From positions 1 through 64,000 of the forward strand of contig CAJTFW010000011.1 of assembly GCA_910575445.1 (NCBI GenBank): a stretch of 64,000 nucleotides of DNA, read 5' to 3'. Of the stretch, positions 9,363-19,068 are shown one piece after another. Position 1 is the stretch's first letter, and every line of letters starts with the position of its first letter. Both the position numbers and the translations under genes were made by a program. The notes beneath the pieces are model-generated. The model was given only the letters and a program-made list of their open reading frames with translations. It did not search any database and was not told the origin of the DNA. This DNA comes from Lachnospiraceae bacterium. GTDB taxonomy: Bacteria; Bacillota; Clostridia; Lachnospirales; Lachnospiraceae.

Positions 9363-10544
9363 TTACTGATATTCTTTTATTAACTGGGCAAATACAGGAA
9401 GTGCATCTTTGATGGTCTTCTCTGAGACACAGTAGGAAATTCTGACATAGCCAGCACAGCCAAAGCTATCACTTGGAACAATAAGCAAGTCATATTTCTT
9501 GGCACGCTCTGAGAAAGCATATGCATCCGGCTCAGGAGACTTTACAAAGAGGTAGAAAGCCCCTTGCGGACGTACACATTCATAACCCAGACTGACTAGA
9601 CCATTGTAGAGAAGGTCCCGGTTGCTCTTATATGCCCGGATATCGGTCGGCGTATCGATGCAACGGGCGATTGCTTTCTGGAAAAGAACAGGGGCACAGA
9701 CATAGCCTAAAGCCCGTCCTGCTCCCGCAATGGCAGCCCGAAGCCTCTGGCTCTCATCTACTTCATCAGGCGTTAGAATATACCCAATACGCTCTCCTGG
9801 CAGGGACAACGACTTACTGTAGGAATAGCACACCATCGTATTAGGATAATATTTTGGCACATAAGGCACTTCGATGTTATCATAGACAATCTCGCGATAG
9901 GGCTCGTCGCTAATCAGATAGATAGTCGTTCCATATTCTTTTTGCTTCTCCTCTAAAAGCGCGGCCAATCTTTTTATGGTCTCCTCTGAATAGACAACAC
10001 CGCTTGGATTGTTGGGAGAATTAATAATAATTCCTTTTGTCTTGGGACTTAGCAGCTTCTTTAATTCTTCAAAATATATCTGAAAGTTCTCAGTCTCTGC
10101 CGGTACCACTAAAAGCTTTGCCTTCGCCTGTTCCACCCACACTCTGTATTCAGGAAAAAACGGAGCAAAGGTAATCCACTCGTCTTCTGGATTTGTCACA
10201 GCCTGAATACTAATACTTAAAGCTGCCGCTGCTCCCACTGTCATATAGAAATTATCAGCCGTATAAGCAGTGCCAAAACGCCTGTTGACAGACTCAGAAA
10301 GGCACTTTCTAACCTCTATCTCTCCTGCCGCCGGAGAATATCCATGTAGCGCCTCTGCAGGTTCTTCTAGGAGCTCTAGAAGGGCTTTTTTTATATTAGA
10401 AGGTGCCGGAATACTGGGATTTCCAATACTGAAGTCGTAGACCTTGTCTTCTCCAACTATCTTCTTTCTCTCTAGTCCATACGCAAACAACTCCCGAATC
10501 ACAGAACTTTTGCTTCCATATTCGAACATTTGTTCATTTAACAT
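9363..10544 (-). CDS. pyridoxal-phosphate aminotransferase, class I/II (aspartate aminotransferase-like)
   Basis: 393 aa, full length for fold-type I aminotransferases. NSPNNPSGVVY is the conserved substrate/cofactor loop, SDEPYREI holds the Asp that contacts the pyridine nitrogen, and SYSKSLSLPGERIGY carries the Schiff-base lysine. The amino donor and acceptor cannot be told from sequence; aspartate or alanine are the usual annotations. The start has an AGGAGG site. The gene begins 25 bp after the rplQ terminator hairpin with no room for an obvious promoter, so it may depend on readthrough from the ribosomal operon. Confidence 0.88.
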   Translation of the reverse strand: MLNEQMFEYGSKSSVIRELFAYGLERKKIVGEDKVYDFSIGNPSIPAPSNIKKALLELLEEPAEALHGYSPAAGEIEVRKCLSESVNRRFGTAYTADNFYMTVGAAAALSISIQAVTNPEDEWITFAPFFPEYRVWVEQAKAKLLVVPAETENFQIYFEELKKLLSPKTKGIIINSPNNPSGVVYSEETIKRLAALLEEKQKEYGTTIYLISDEPYREIVYDNIEVPYVPKYYPNTMVCYSYSKSLSLPGERIGYILTPDEVDESQRLRAAIAGAGRALGYVCAPVLFQKAIARCIDTPTDIRAYKSNRDLLYNGLVSLGYECVRPQGAFYLFVKSPEPDAYAFSERAKKYDLLIVPSDSFGCAGYVRISYCVSEKTIKDALPVFAQLIKEYQ

Positions 10545-10568
10545 TTTTTCTACCTCCTGTATAAAGAA

Positions 10569-10605
10569 AACCCCACGAGCAGACCTTACGTCTGTCCGGG
10601 GGGTT
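10569..10605 (-). terminator. terminator after rplQ
   Basis: On the minus strand an outer stem pairs AACCCC with GGGGTT and an inner stem pairs CAGAC with GTCTG, followed by TTCTTTAT. It closes the ribosomal superoperon. The downstream aminotransferase gene starts very close to it, so some readthrough is likely. Confidence 0.72.
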
Positions 10606-10615
10606 CTATCTTATT

Positions 10616-11140
10616 CTATACTAACTCTAATACAACTTCCATAGCAGCATCGCCTTTTCTCTGTCCAATCTTTACGATACGGGTAAAGCCGCCATTTCTG
10701 TTGACGTATTTAGGTGCAATCTCATCGAAAATCTTTGCAACCATATCTACTTCTTTGGTCTTTTTCTTGCCCTCTACCTGGGTCTTTACCGGATAGAGCA
10801 CTTTCAGCATCTCTCTTCTGGCATGAAGTCTGGTAGGAAGGTCTTTTTTAATCTCCTTCTCCACCTCATCGTATACGGTCACTTTCTTGCCGTTTACAAC
10901 TTCTTTCACTCTCTTGCCGTCGCTGTCTTTGCGTGCAACCTTTGCAGTCACTTTTACAGTCTCAAAGTTGTCCTTCTCTTTGACGCCAAGTGCAATCAGA
11001 TGCTCTGCAATCTTACGTACCTCTTTTGCCTTTGCTTCTGTTGTAATAATTCTGCCATTTAATAACAGAGCAGTTACCTGGCTTCTTAAAAGAGCCTTTC
11101 TCTGAGAAGCAGTTCTGCTTAATTTTCTATAACCTGCCAT
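10616..11140 (-). CDS. rplQ: 50S ribosomal protein L17
   Basis: 174 aa; L17 lies at the peptide exit tunnel of the 50S subunit. The N terminus (MAGYRKLSRTASQRKALLR) and the C terminus (GGFTRIVKIGQRKGDAAMEVVLELV) are typical. The protein is longer than the common length of about 115-130 residues because of a lysine-rich insertion of about 50 residues in the middle (roughly residues 65-125). Last gene of the superoperon, followed by a terminator. Confidence 0.95.
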   Translation of the reverse strand: MAGYRKLSRTASQRKALLRSQVTALLLNGRIITTEAKAKEVRKIAEHLIALGVKEKDNFETVKVTAKVARKDSDGKRVKEVVNGKKVTVYDEVEKEIKKDLPTRLHARREMLKVLYPVKTQVEGKKKTKEVDMVAKIFDEIAPKYVNRNGGFTRIVKIGQRKGDAAMEVVLELV

Positions 11141-11206
11141 TTGATTTCCTCCATTCGTTGCGCCCTAAGCCATGCTTCTTCGGTCTTACTGACTAAGGGT
11201 CTGGCT

Positions 11207-12169
11207 TCAACTATCCTCGCTCTGATTTAACTCCAGACCGAGTTCTTTTAGCTTAGCAAGCACTTCCTCTAAGGATTTGCGGCCCAGATTACGAACCTTC
11301 ATCATATCCTCTGGCGTGCGGTTGCACAGCTCTTCTACGGTATTGATACCGGCTCTCTTCAGACAATTATAGGAGCGCACTGAGAGCTCCAGCTCGTCAA
11401 TATTCATCTCAAGCACTTTTTCTTTCTCGTCGCTCTCGGTCTCTACCATAATCTCTGCGGATTTGGCATTCTCGGAGAGGTCGATAAAGAGGCTTAGATG
11501 CTCGCTTAGCACTTTCGCTGCCAAGCTAACAGCTTCGTCAGGAGCCAGTGTTCCATTAGTAATCACATCCAGGGTCAGCTTATCATAATCGGTAATCTGG
11601 CCAACACGGGTATTCTCAACCGTCAGGTTCACCCTCTCTACCGGAGTATAGATGGAATCCACAGCGATTACGCCGATTGGCAGTTCGTCATTCTTGTTCT
11701 TGTCCGCACTGACATAGCCTCTGCCCTTTGTAATGGTCAGTTCCATATAGAGCTTGCTGTCAGCGCCACCATTCATATGCGCAATCACAACATCTGGATT
11801 CAGAATCTCAATATCCGGGTCACACTGAATATCGGATGCCTTGACATCCCCTTCTCCTTCAAAATCGATAAAGGCAATCTTGGCCTCCTCGCTCTCGTTG
11901 GTGTTGCGGATGGCCAGGCTCTTGATATTCATGATAATCTCCGTCACATCTTCTTTTACACCCGGGATGGAGCTGAATTCGTGAAGTACACCATCAATCT
12001 TCACCTGGCTAACTGCTGAGCCTGGCAGGGAAGAAAGCATGATTCTTCTCAGGGAATTGCCAAGGGTCGTACCGTAGCCTCTCTCCAATGGTTCCACTAC
12101 AAACTTCCCATATGTCTTATCTTCTGAAATCTCCGCAATTTCAATCTTGGGTTTATTAAATACCACCAC
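11207..12169 (-). CDS. rpoA: RNA polymerase alpha subunit
   Basis: 320 aa. The N-terminal dimerisation domain has [18 protein letters not shown] short linker leads to the C-terminal domain with [22 protein letters not shown] and the helix-hairpin-helix [11 protein letters not shown], which binds UP elements and activators. The start is a GTG at 12169 with AGGAGG upstream. It lies between rpsD and rplQ, the usual place in the alpha operon. Confidence 0.98.
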   Translation of the reverse strand: MVVFNKPKIEIAEISEDKTYGKFVVEPLERGYGTTLGNSLRRIMLSSLPGSAVSQVKIDGVLHEFSSIPGVKEDVTEIIMNIKSLAIRNTNESEEAKIAFIDFEGEGDVKASDIQCDPDIEILNPDVVIAHMNGGADSKLYMELTITKGRGYVSADKNKNDELPIGVIAVDSIYTPVERVNLTVENTRVGQITDYDKLTLDVITNGTLAPDEAVSLAAKVLSEHLSLFIDLSENAKSAEIMVETESDEKEKVLEMNIDELELSVRSYNCLKRAGINTVEELCNRTPEDMMKVRNLGRKSLEEVLAKLKELGLELNQSEDS

Positions 12170-12218
12170 TAAAAGCCCCTCCTGTTCTATGCTGGGTGAC
12201 GAAACTTCCGGTTGCTAA

Positions 12219-12812
12219 TTATTTGGAATACAACTCGACGATAAGCATCTCATTGACCGGTACATCAATCATGTCTCTGGTCGGAAGCTCTTTGACCATT
12301 CCTTTTAAATTCTCCAAATCTGCATCCAGCCACTCTGGAACCAGTCTGCCACCGGTCATCTCTGCGATTGCTTTATAGCGAGCAGAACCTTTGCATTTTT
12401 CCTTAATCTCAATCTCGTCTCCAGCTTTTACCAGATAGGACGGGATATTGACCTGCTTGCCATTGACTAACACATGCTTGTGGTCTACAATCTGTCTTGC
12501 CTCCTGACGAGTTCTAGCAAAGCCAAGGCGGAAGACAACATTGTCCAGTCTAGACTCCAGCATAATCATCAGGTTCTCACCGGTCATGCCTTTCATGCGG
12601 TCTGCCTTCTCATAATAATTGTGGAATGGCTTCTCTAACACGCCATAGATAAATTTCGCTTTCTGTTTCTCGCGAAGCTGAAGACCATACTCTGAAATCT
12701 TCTTGTTTGCACGCTGATTTTTTCTCTTGGATTTCTTTGCGATTCCCAAATATATTGGGTCCAGATCCAAAGACCTGCACCTTTTAAGAACTGGTGTTCT
12801 GTTAATTGCCAT
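12219..12812 (-). CDS. rpsD: 30S ribosomal protein S4
   Basis: 197 aa. S4 starts 30S assembly by binding the 5' domain of 16S rRNA. The S4 RNA-binding domain is seen as [36 protein letters not shown] at about residues 85-120. Cysteines of the zinc-type N terminus are missing, so this is the zinc-free form. In some bacteria S4 represses its own operon; no S4 box was identified here. Confidence 0.97.
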   Translation of the reverse strand: MAINRTPVLKRCRSLDLDPIYLGIAKKSKRKNQRANKKISEYGLQLREKQKAKFIYGVLEKPFHNYYEKADRMKGMTGENLMIMLESRLDNVVFRLGFARTRQEARQIVDHKHVLVNGKQVNIPSYLVKAGDEIEIKEKCKGSARYKAIAEMTGGRLVPEWLDADLENLKGMVKELPTRDMIDVPVNEMLIVELYSK

Positions 12813-12829
12813 CTTTCATACCCTCCTGA

Positions 12830-13222
12830 TTAGACTCTTCTACGTTTTGGTGGACGACAACCGTTATGCGGCACCGGAGTCACATCAGTAATGCTGATTA
12901 CCTCAAGACCGCATGCCTGCAGTGCACGGATTGCAGCTTCTCTTCCTGAACCAGGTCCTTTTACAAATACATCTACCGTCTTTAAGCCGTGAATCAGAGC
13001 TGCTTTGGTAGCAGTCTCAGCAGCCATCTGTGCTGCATACGGAGTAGATTTCCTTGAACCTCTAAAACCAAGACCACCAGCACTTGCCCAGCTCAGTGCG
13101 TTACCCTCTGCATCTGTCAGGGTAACGATGGTATTATTAAAAGATGACTGGATATGTGCCTGTCCGCGTTCAACGTTTTTCTTTACGCGCTTTTTTGTCA
13201 CTTTCTTCGTAACTTTAGCCAT
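12830..13222 (-). CDS. rpsK: 30S ribosomal protein S11
   Basis: 130 aa, full length. S11 helps form the platform of the 30S subunit near the E site. [16 protein letters not shown] and the C-terminal [10 protein letters not shown] are diagnostic. Located between rpsM and rpsD. Confidence 0.98.
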   Translation of the reverse strand: MAKVTKKVTKKRVKKNVERGQAHIQSSFNNTIVTLTDAEGNALSWASAGGLGFRGSRKSTPYAAQMAAETATKAALIHGLKTVDVFVKGPGSGREAAIRALQACGLEVISITDVTPVPHNGCRPPKRRRV

Positions 13223-13273
13223 GTTTAAACTAACCTACTTTCTTCAACTGATAAATTCGATATTTTCTAATGA

Positions 13274-13642
13274 TTATTTTTTCTTGTTTGCAACGGTTTT
13301 TCTTGGACCTTTTCTGGTTCTTGCATTGGTCTTTGTCTTCTGACCACGAACCGGAAGACCTTTACGATGACGAACGCCTCTGTAGCATCCAATCTCCTGA
13401 AGTCTCTTGATATCCATAGCAATCTGTCTCTTCAGATCACCTTCTACGGTCTGCGTTGCATCGATTACCGCACTGATTTTCTTGACCTCCTCATCGGTCA
13501 AGTCTCTCACACGAGTATCCGGGCTTACCCCTGCCTCTGCAAGGATACGGGTAGCACTTGCTCTACCGATACCATAGATGTAAGTCAACCCGATCTCAAT
13601 ACGTTTTTCTCTTGGTAAATCTACACCAGCAATACGAGCCAT
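13274..13642 (-). CDS. rpsM: 30S ribosomal protein S13
   Basis: 122 aa. S13 sits in the 30S head and makes bridges to the 50S subunit. [21 protein letters not shown] at the N terminus and the C-terminal [15 protein letters not shown] are typical. It is preceded by an unusually long 268-nt spacer with several hairpins, separating it from rpmJ. Confidence 0.98.
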   Translation of the reverse strand: MARIAGVDLPREKRIEIGLTYIYGIGRASATRILAEAGVSPDTRVRDLTDEEVKKISAVIDATQTVEGDLKRQIAMDIKRLQEIGCYRGVRHRKGLPVRGQKTKTNARTRKGPRKTVANKKK

Positions 13643-13910
13643 TGTGATTATTCCTCCATCTTCTACTACAATATTTTCCTAAATGAAGCAACGGATGATG
13701 GATTCCATCCAGGTGCCCAAATGGGTAAATACCCATTCTTTCCGGTACTTATGGCAATGCCATGAATCCTTCCCGGTTTCAGGTAACATCCACTCTTATG
13801 AATAATCGTCCACTCTCAGTCTTTTATATATATCAGTTGTCCCACACACCCGTGCGTCTCAACTGCAGCCGCATATATGAAAGAGCTACAAGCACTGATT
13901 TTTCAAAACA
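13643..13910 (-). other. structured spacer between rpmJ and rpsM
   Basis: 268 nt without a gene inside a tightly packed operon. It contains several small perfect hairpins: AATGGGT/ACCCATT at 13720-13737, a GATGG/CCATC hairpin nearby, and ATGGC/GCCAT around 13750-13762. No convincing promoter was found. It may be a regulatory or processing region ahead of the alpha operon genes. Confidence 0.45.
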
Positions 13911-14024
13911 TCAGCCTTGTCTCTGTTTGTGTTTTGGATTTTCACAGATTACTCTGATACTACCTTTTCTCCTGATGATTTTGCACTTTTCGCAAATAGG
14001 TTTCACCGATGACCTAACCTTCAT
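13911..14024 (-). CDS. rpmJ: 50S ribosomal protein L36
   Basis: 37 aa, found by translating the gap between infA and rpsM. It begins [15 protein letters not shown], then runs [22 protein letters not shown], an exact family pattern. The three cysteines and the histidine of the zinc ribbon (C-x2-C-x12-C-x4-H) are present, so this is the zinc-binding form. A GGAGG site lies 8 nt upstream. Confidence 0.97.
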   Translation of the reverse strand: MKVRSSVKPICEKCKIIRRKGSIRVICENPKHKQRQG

Positions 14025-14140
14025 TGTAAAGTCCTCCTTTCATCGTATCCTTCCCAGGGGCGCAAGTCCCCAAAATCATGCCCATACATTATACCAAAAG
14101 CCCCCAGGGAATTCAAGTATAAATTTTATTTTTTTGTCGA

Positions 14141-14359
14141 CTATTTATCTCTCCAGATAATACGGCCCTTGGAAAGGTCGTATGGGGAGAGTTCAATCGT
14201 CACTTTGTCACCTGGTAAAATACGGATAAAATTCATCCGAAGCTTGCCACTTATGTGGGCTAACACCTTATGCCCATTCTCTAACTCTACCTGAAACATG
14301 GCATTTGGCAATTTTTCCACTACGGTTCCTTCAATTTCAATTACATCTGCTTTTGACAT
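14141..14359 (-). CDS. infA: translation initiation factor IF-1
   Basis: 72 aa, the usual length. IF-1 blocks the ribosomal A site during initiation. It is a single S1/OB-fold domain, from [15 protein letters not shown] to the C-terminal [16 protein letters not shown]. The start at 14359 is chosen because the protein begins exactly as the family does and GGAGGATAAAG stands before it. The start overlaps the end of the KOW gene by 23 nt. Confidence 0.97.
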   Translation of the reverse strand: MSKADVIEIEGTVVEKLPNAMFQVELENGHKVLAHISGKLRMNFIRILPGDKVTIELSPYDLSKGRIIWRDK

Positions 14360-14639
14360 CTTTATCCTCCTGCCGTCTTTGGCTCTCTGATTGAATTGCT
14401 TGCTTAATCTCTTCATCCCGAAGCGTTTTCTCGCTTTTTAGGATGCTGTTTACAGGTTCTGGGATTTGATGATGAATCTGTACATGCTTACGTTTTTTCT
14501 TTTTCGGCTTCTCTAGCGTTCTAAGTCTGCCGTCTGCTAACCATACATATTCTTCTTCCGCCCGAATTATGATATAAAGTCTGTTCTGGTCATGCCCGGC
14601 AAGAGACCTTGCTAACATTCCCTTTTCTGCTTTCACCAT
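14337..14639 (-). CDS. KOW-domain RNA-binding protein (L14e-like)
   Basis: 100 aa, basic. The N-terminal 45 residues ([19 protein letters not shown], then [10 protein letters not shown]) form a KOW motif like that of ribosomal proteins L14e and L27e. The C-terminal half is charged and probably disordered. Genes of this type are a standing feature between map and infA in many Clostridia; the function is not known and a ribosome-linked role is inferred from the domain and position. It overlaps infA. Confidence 0.85.
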   Translation of the reverse strand: MVKAEKGMLARSLAGHDQNRLYIIIRAEEEYVWLADGRLRTLEKPKKKKRKHVQIHHQIPEPVNSILKSEKTLRDEEIKQAIQSESQRRQEDKDVKSRCN

Positions 14640-14654
14640 AAGTTCCCTCCTGTA

Positions 14655-15410
14655 TTACCTATGAAGTGTCAGAATCTCCGGTTCCCCGTCCGTGATTAAT
14701 ATGGTATTCTCATAGTGAGCAGAAGGCTTGTGGTCTTTGGTGGTCACTGTCCACTTATCTTTTTGCCAGACAACTTCAAAAGTTCCTAGATTAATCATCG
14801 GCTCGACTGCTAAAGTCATTCCTGGTACGAGCTTCATCCCCCGCCTCTTCTGACGGAAATTCGGCACCTGTGGGTCTTCGTGGAGACTTGTTCCAATCCC
14901 ATGTCCTACCAAATCCTCTACAATCCCATATCCAAACTGGTGGATATAGTCATCAATCGCTGCCGAAATATCAAAGAGATGATTGCCTGCCCTAGCCATC
15001 TTGATTCCTTCAAAAAAGCTCTGTTTTGTCACGTCTAGAAGTCTTTGTACTTCTTCGCTTACCTTGCCAACGGTATAGGTCCTCGCTGCGTCGGAATGAT
15101 ACCCTTTATAGATTAAGCCAGCATCTAAGCTGACAATATCTCCTTCCTGAAGAATCCTGTCTCTTCTTGGGATTCCATGAACAACTTCTTCATTGACCGA
15201 TACACAGATAGAGGCCGGATAACCTCCATAATTCAAAAAGTTAGGGATGCATCCCATTTTTCGAATCAGCTTATCTCCGTATTCATTGATATCCATTGTG
15301 GAGATACCAGGGCGAATCATCTGTCCCATCTCGTCATGCACTTTCTCCAAAAGACGTCCTGCTTCGCGCATCAATTCTATTTCTTTTGCAGATTTAACCG
15401 TAACAGCCAT
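14655..15410 (-). CDS. map: methionine aminopeptidase type I
   Basis: 251 aa. It removes the initiator methionine from new proteins. The metal ligands of the M24 family are visible: LDAGLIYKGYHSDAARTY (two Asp), GHGIGTSLHEDP (His), VEPMINLG (Glu) and ENTILIT (Glu). Lies directly after adk (4-nt gap), as usual in this operon. Confidence 0.97.
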   Translation of the reverse strand: MAVTVKSAKEIELMREAGRLLEKVHDEMGQMIRPGISTMDINEYGDKLIRKMGCIPNFLNYGGYPASICVSVNEEVVHGIPRRDRILQEGDIVSLDAGLIYKGYHSDAARTYTVGKVSEEVQRLLDVTKQSFFEGIKMARAGNHLFDISAAIDDYIHQFGYGIVEDLVGHGIGTSLHEDPQVPNFRQKRRGMKLVPGMTLAVEPMINLGTFEVVWQKDKWTVTTKDHKPSAHYENTILITDGEPEILTLHR

Positions 15411-15414
15411 ATTT

Positions 15415-16059
15415 CTATGCTCCTAATATCCCTATAATCGCCGTAAAGACATCTTCCATATCCATGGTGCCATCAACTTCCTTTAAGACTCCTTTTTGGC
15501 TGTAAAAGTCAATCAGAGGCTGTGTCTGCTCATGATAGACATCAAGGCGTTTCTGCACCGTTTCTGGCTTATCGTCGTCTCTTAATATCAGCTCTGCTCC
15601 ACAGCTGTCACAAATGCCCTCTGCCTTAGTAGGTGCATATACCAGATGATATGTGGCCCCACAACCAACACAGGCACGGCGTCCGCCCATACGGCTTACA
15701 ATATTCTCATCTGGAACTTCCACATCAATCGCATAGTCAATCGATGCGCCAATCTCACAAAGCGCAGCATCTAAGCTCTCTGCCTGTGGAATGGTTCTTG
15801 GAAAGCCATCGAGGATATAGCCCTTCTTGCAATCCTCTTGTTGCAGTCTGTCTACCACCAAATCGCACACCAGTTCGTCTGGCACCAAAAGCCCTTGGTC
15901 CATATAAGTCTTTGCTTTTTTCCCCAGTTCTGTACCATTCTTAATATTGGCGCGGAAAATATCGCCGGTGGAGATATGTGGAATCTGATATTTCTCTGCT
16001 ATTTTCTTTGCCTGTGTTCCCTTACCGGCTCCTGGCGCACCTAACATAATAATCTTCAT
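15415..16059 (-). CDS. adk: adenylate kinase
   Basis: 214 aa. It interconverts AMP and ATP with two ADP. P-loop GAPGAGKGT is at residues 7-15; DGFPRTIPQAE is the AMP-binding segment. The LID has four cysteines (CVGC and CDSC), so this is the long zinc-binding form. The start is taken at 16059 (MKIIMLGAPG); the open frame extends 24 codons upstream without similarity to the family. Confidence 0.97.
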   Translation of the reverse strand: MKIIMLGAPGAGKGTQAKKIAEKYQIPHISTGDIFRANIKNGTELGKKAKTYMDQGLLVPDELVCDLVVDRLQQEDCKKGYILDGFPRTIPQAESLDAALCEIGASIDYAIDVEVPDENIVSRMGGRRACVGCGATYHLVYAPTKAEGICDSCGAELILRDDDKPETVQKRLDVYHEQTQPLIDFYSQKGVLKEVDGTMDMEDVFTAIIGILGA

Positions 16060-16109
16060 AATATCTTCTCCATTTTTTACCAAAATATACCTTCTATGTA
16101 ACGTTTTAA

Positions 16110-16156
16110 AAAGCCTGTACGAGAACGCCACTTAGGCCCTTTTACGTACAGGCTTT
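16110..16156 (-). terminator. attenuator-like hairpin between secY and adk
   Basis: A 12-bp perfect stem (16145-16156 with 16110-16121) followed on the minus strand by TTTTTAAAACG. It has the shape of an intrinsic terminator inside the operon, and could lower expression of adk-map-infA and the alpha genes relative to the upstream ribosomal genes. Confidence 0.65.
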
Positions 16157-16173
16157 CTATCATGGGCAACAGA

Positions 16174-17490
16174 TTAATCGTTTAAAAAACCTTTATAGTA
16201 ACGCACAAGCATCTGCGATTCAATCTGCTTGAGCGTCTCTAATACAACACCTACGATAATGATAATTGAAGTTCCTCCAAAGGATACATCGGCTCCAAAG
16301 AAACCGTTGAACACAATCGGAATCACGCATACAATAATCAGTCCTATTGCTCCGATAAATACAATGTAATTTAAAATCTTGCTGAGATATTCCGTCGTTG
16401 GCTTACCCGGTCTGATACCAGGGATAAATCCGCCCTGTCTCTTCATATTGTTGGATATTTCAATCGGATTAAATGTGATAGAGGTATAGAAGTATGCAAA
16501 GAATACCACTAACACAATATACAATAAAAGTCCGATAGAATAGATAGGCTGATTTGGATTACACCAGCTTGACTGACTTAAACCAGTCAAAATCTTAGCG
16601 CCAATACCTGTACCGCCTGCCTTACCTAGAAGGGACGCAATCACACCCGGAAAACTCATCAAAGAGGAAGCAAAGATGACAGGAATCACACCTGCCGTAT
16701 TGGCCTTTAATGGGATATGGGTGGACTGCCCGCCTACCATCTTGCGACCCTGCATCTTCTTGGCGTATTGTACCGGAATCCGGCGCTCTCCTCCCTGAAG
16801 GAAGATAACAAATACAACAGTCACAAGAACAACTGCAAGGATAATCACAGCCGCGAGTACACCATTTAAGATGGTCTTTCCACGGACAAACTGCTCATAG
16901 AGCCTTACAAAGTCGTCTGGAATCCGGGAGACGATATTGATTAAAAGCACGATGGAGATTCCATTTCCCACACCGTACTCGGTAATCTGTTCACCAATCC
17001 ACATTAAAAACGCACTTCCGGCGGTCATTGCTGCCACAACAACAATCATATTTGGTACAGTTGCAGACTCTAAAAGTCCTCTGCCTCCAAAGCCAATCGT
17101 CATAGCTGTGCCTTCAATCAATGCCAAAGCAACCGTCAGATAACGGGAAAAGGTCTGAATCTTCTTCCTTCCGTCCTCGCCTTCTTTTTGCATCTCTTCC
17201 AATTTGGGAATTGCAATTGTCAGAAGCTGCATAATGATAGACGATGTAATATATGGGGTAATACCAAGAGCAAAGAGGGACATACTGGTGAAAGACCCTC
17301 CGGTGAACGCATCAAAAAAGTTAAATGCGTCACCGGTCTGAGCCGCAAACCAATCAGCAAAATATGATCTGTTCACTCCTGGAATTGGCAGTTGGGAACC
17401 AAATCTCACAACTACCAGCATAAAAAATGTGAAGACCAATTTCTTTCGTATATCTTCAATTTTAAATGCGTTCCGTAATGTCTTGAACAT
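16174..17490 (-). CDS. secY: preprotein translocase subunit SecY
   Basis: 438 aa, ten membrane helices visible. SecY is the central pore of the Sec translocon. The N-terminal region with QLPIPGVNRSYF, the segment GGQSTHIPLKANTAGVIPVIFASSL, and RQGGFIPGIRPGKPTTEYL are strongly conserved. Its ATG overlaps the rplO stop codon by one base (TAATG). Confidence 0.98.
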   Translation of the reverse strand: MFKTLRNAFKIEDIRKKLVFTFFMLVVVRFGSQLPIPGVNRSYFADWFAAQTGDAFNFFDAFTGGSFTSMSLFALGITPYITSSIIMQLLTIAIPKLEEMQKEGEDGRKKIQTFSRYLTVALALIEGTAMTIGFGGRGLLESATVPNMIVVVAAMTAGSAFLMWIGEQITEYGVGNGISIVLLINIVSRIPDDFVRLYEQFVRGKTILNGVLAAVIILAVVLVTVVFVIFLQGGERRIPVQYAKKMQGRKMVGGQSTHIPLKANTAGVIPVIFASSLMSFPGVIASLLGKAGGTGIGAKILTGLSQSSWCNPNQPIYSIGLLLYIVLVVFFAYFYTSITFNPIEISNNMKRQGGFIPGIRPGKPTTEYLSKILNYIVFIGAIGLIIVCVIPIVFNGFFGADVSFGGTSIIIIVGVVLETLKQIESQMLVRYYKGFLND

Positions 17491-17930
17491 TAAATCACCT
17501 CGGCTTTTCCACCAAGAGCTTCAATTTTAGCAGCTGCACTTGCAGAAAATGCATTTGCCTGAACTGTAAGTTTCTTAGTTAATTCTCCATTTCCAAGAAT
17601 CTTCACGCCGTCACGTGGATTCTTTACGATTCCCTCTGCAATCAGAGTCTCTACAGAAACTACACTGTCGTTGTCGAATCTCTCCAGAACGCTTATATTG
17701 ATACCGACGATTTCTTTGGTATTGCGGTTCGTAAAGCCTCTCTTAGGGATTCTTCTGTATAATGGCATCTGGCCGCCTTCAAAGCCTGGTCTTGGTGCTC
17801 CAGAACGAGCTTTCTGACCCTTGTGGCCCTTGCCAGCTGTCTTACCATTTCCTGAACCATGTCCGCGGCCTCTTCTGAAGTTATTGCTCTGTTTAGAGCC
17901 TTCCGCATACTGTAAATTCGATAAGTCCAT
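17490..17930 (-). CDS. rplO: 50S ribosomal protein L15
   Basis: 146 aa. The glycine- and basic-rich N terminus ([24 protein letters not shown]) and [19 protein letters not shown] identify L15, a late-assembly 50S protein. It ends on the first base of secY. Confidence 0.98.
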   Translation of the reverse strand: MDLSNLQYAEGSKQSNNFRRGRGHGSGNGKTAGKGHKGQKARSGAPRPGFEGGQMPLYRRIPKRGFTNRNTKEIVGINISVLERFDNDSVVSVETLIAEGIVKNPRDGVKILGNGELTKKLTVQANAFSASAAAKIEALGGKAEVI

Positions 17931-17956
17931 TGTGGCACCTCCTTAACTGTAATGAA

Positions 17957-18139
17957 TTATACTTCTTCCACCTTCACCAAATGTCTTACATGCCAGATCA
18001 TGCCACGTACTGCTTCATTGTCTGGCATCTCAACGGTCTTATTCAGCTTTCTAAGACCAAGAGCTTCCACGGTAGCTTTCTGCTTTGGGACAGCTCCGAT
18101 AGGAGATTTTACTAATGTGATTTTTAATTTCTCTGCCAT
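17957..18139 (-). CDS. rpmD: 50S ribosomal protein L30
   Basis: 60 aa. The sequence [20 protein letters not shown] followed by [15 protein letters not shown] is the L30 ferredoxin-like fold. The start is set at the second ATG (18139), 7 nt from GGAG; the earlier ATG is only 1 nt from it. Confidence 0.95.
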   Translation of the reverse strand: MAEKLKITLVKSPIGAVPKQKATVEALGLRKLNKTVEMPDNEAVRGMIWHVRHLVKVEEV

Positions 18140-18154
18140 GTTCATTCTCCTTTC

Positions 18155-18664
18155 TTATGCCATGATTTCATCCACAGATTTCCCGCGCTTCTTTGCAACC
18201 TCTTCTGGGGAAGTTAAGCTGGATAATCCAGCGATGGTTGCCAGCACCACATTCTGCTTATTGTTGGAACCAAGGGATTTTGTACGAATATTTTTTACGC
18301 CTGCAAGCTCCACAACGGCACGTGCCGGACCACCAGCGATGATACCAGTACCTTCTGGGGATTTCTTAAGCAATACGGAAGAACTTCCGAATTTGCCCAG
18401 GTTGTCATGTGGGATACTGTTGTTGTCATCTAGTGCAACAGTTACCAGTTTCTTCACAGCGTCTTCTTTTCCCTTGCGGATTGCTTCAGGAATTTCAGTG
18501 GCTTTTCCAAGACCAGCGCCTACGTGACCTTTTCCGTCACCTACGACTACTAGAGCTGTGAAACGCATGCTACGACCGCCTTTGACAGTCTTACTTACAC
18601 GCTTAATTGATACTACTTTTTCAGTTAATTCCAACTGACTTGCATCAATAATCTCATGTCTCAT
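18155..18664 (-). CDS. rpsE: 30S ribosomal protein S5
   Basis: 169 aa. S5 takes part in decoding accuracy and has helicase-like activity with S3 and S4 at the mRNA entry. [31 protein letters not shown] is the double-stranded-RNA-binding N-terminal domain, and the C-terminal half contains the conserved [13 protein letters not shown]. Confidence 0.98.
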   Translation of the reverse strand: MRHEIIDASQLELTEKVVSIKRVSKTVKGGRSMRFTALVVVGDGKGHVGAGLGKATEIPEAIRKGKEDAVKKLVTVALDDNNSIPHDNLGKFGSSSVLLKKSPEGTGIIAGGPARAVVELAGVKNIRTKSLGSNNKQNVVLATIAGLSSLTSPEEVAKKRGKSVDEIMA

Positions 18665-18682
18665 TGTCTTTCTCCTCCTCCT

Positions 18683-19051
18683 CTAAAATTCCAGTCCAGC
18701 TTCGCGCGCTGCGTCAGCAAGCGCTGCGATTTTGCCCTGGTAGATAAATCCGCCGCGGTCAAATACAACCTCTTTGATTCCCTTTTCCAGTGCTCTGCCT
18801 GCGATTACTTTTCCAAGATATGCTGCTGCATCGACGTTGTTGGTCTTCTCAAGCTCTGCCTTTACTTCTTTCTGAAGAGTAGAAGCGGATACCAGAGTGT
18901 TTCCCACAGTGTCGTCAATAATCTGAGCATACATATGATTATTACTTCTAAACACTGCCAGACGCGGTCTCTTAGCGGTTCCGCTGATATGATTACGTAA
19001 TCTGTAGTGTTTTTTCGCGCGAACTTCACTTCTTGATTTCTTCTTAACCAT
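18683..19051 (-). CDS. rplR: 50S ribosomal protein L18
   Basis: 122 aa. L18 binds 5S rRNA. The pattern [31 protein letters not shown] and the C-terminal [25 protein letters not shown] are typical. Confidence 0.98.
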   Translation of the reverse strand: MVKKKSRSEVRAKKHYRLRNHISGTAKRPRLAVFRSNNHMYAQIIDDTVGNTLVSASTLQKEVKAELEKTNNVDAAAYLGKVIAGRALEKGIKEVVFDRGGFIYQGKIAALADAAREAGLEF

Positions 19052-19068
19052 CTTTACACTCTCCTTAT

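Noticed and set aside
10823-11105. Plus-strand open frames opposite rplQ
   Set aside because: Shadows of the ribosomal protein gene on the other strand; similar plus-strand frames over the whole operon were dropped for the same reason.
13762-14160. Open frame of 132 codons on the plus strand
   Set aside because: It is antisense to rpmJ and the infA end; the minus strand carries a perfect L36, and the plus frame has no ribosome binding site or family-like sequence.
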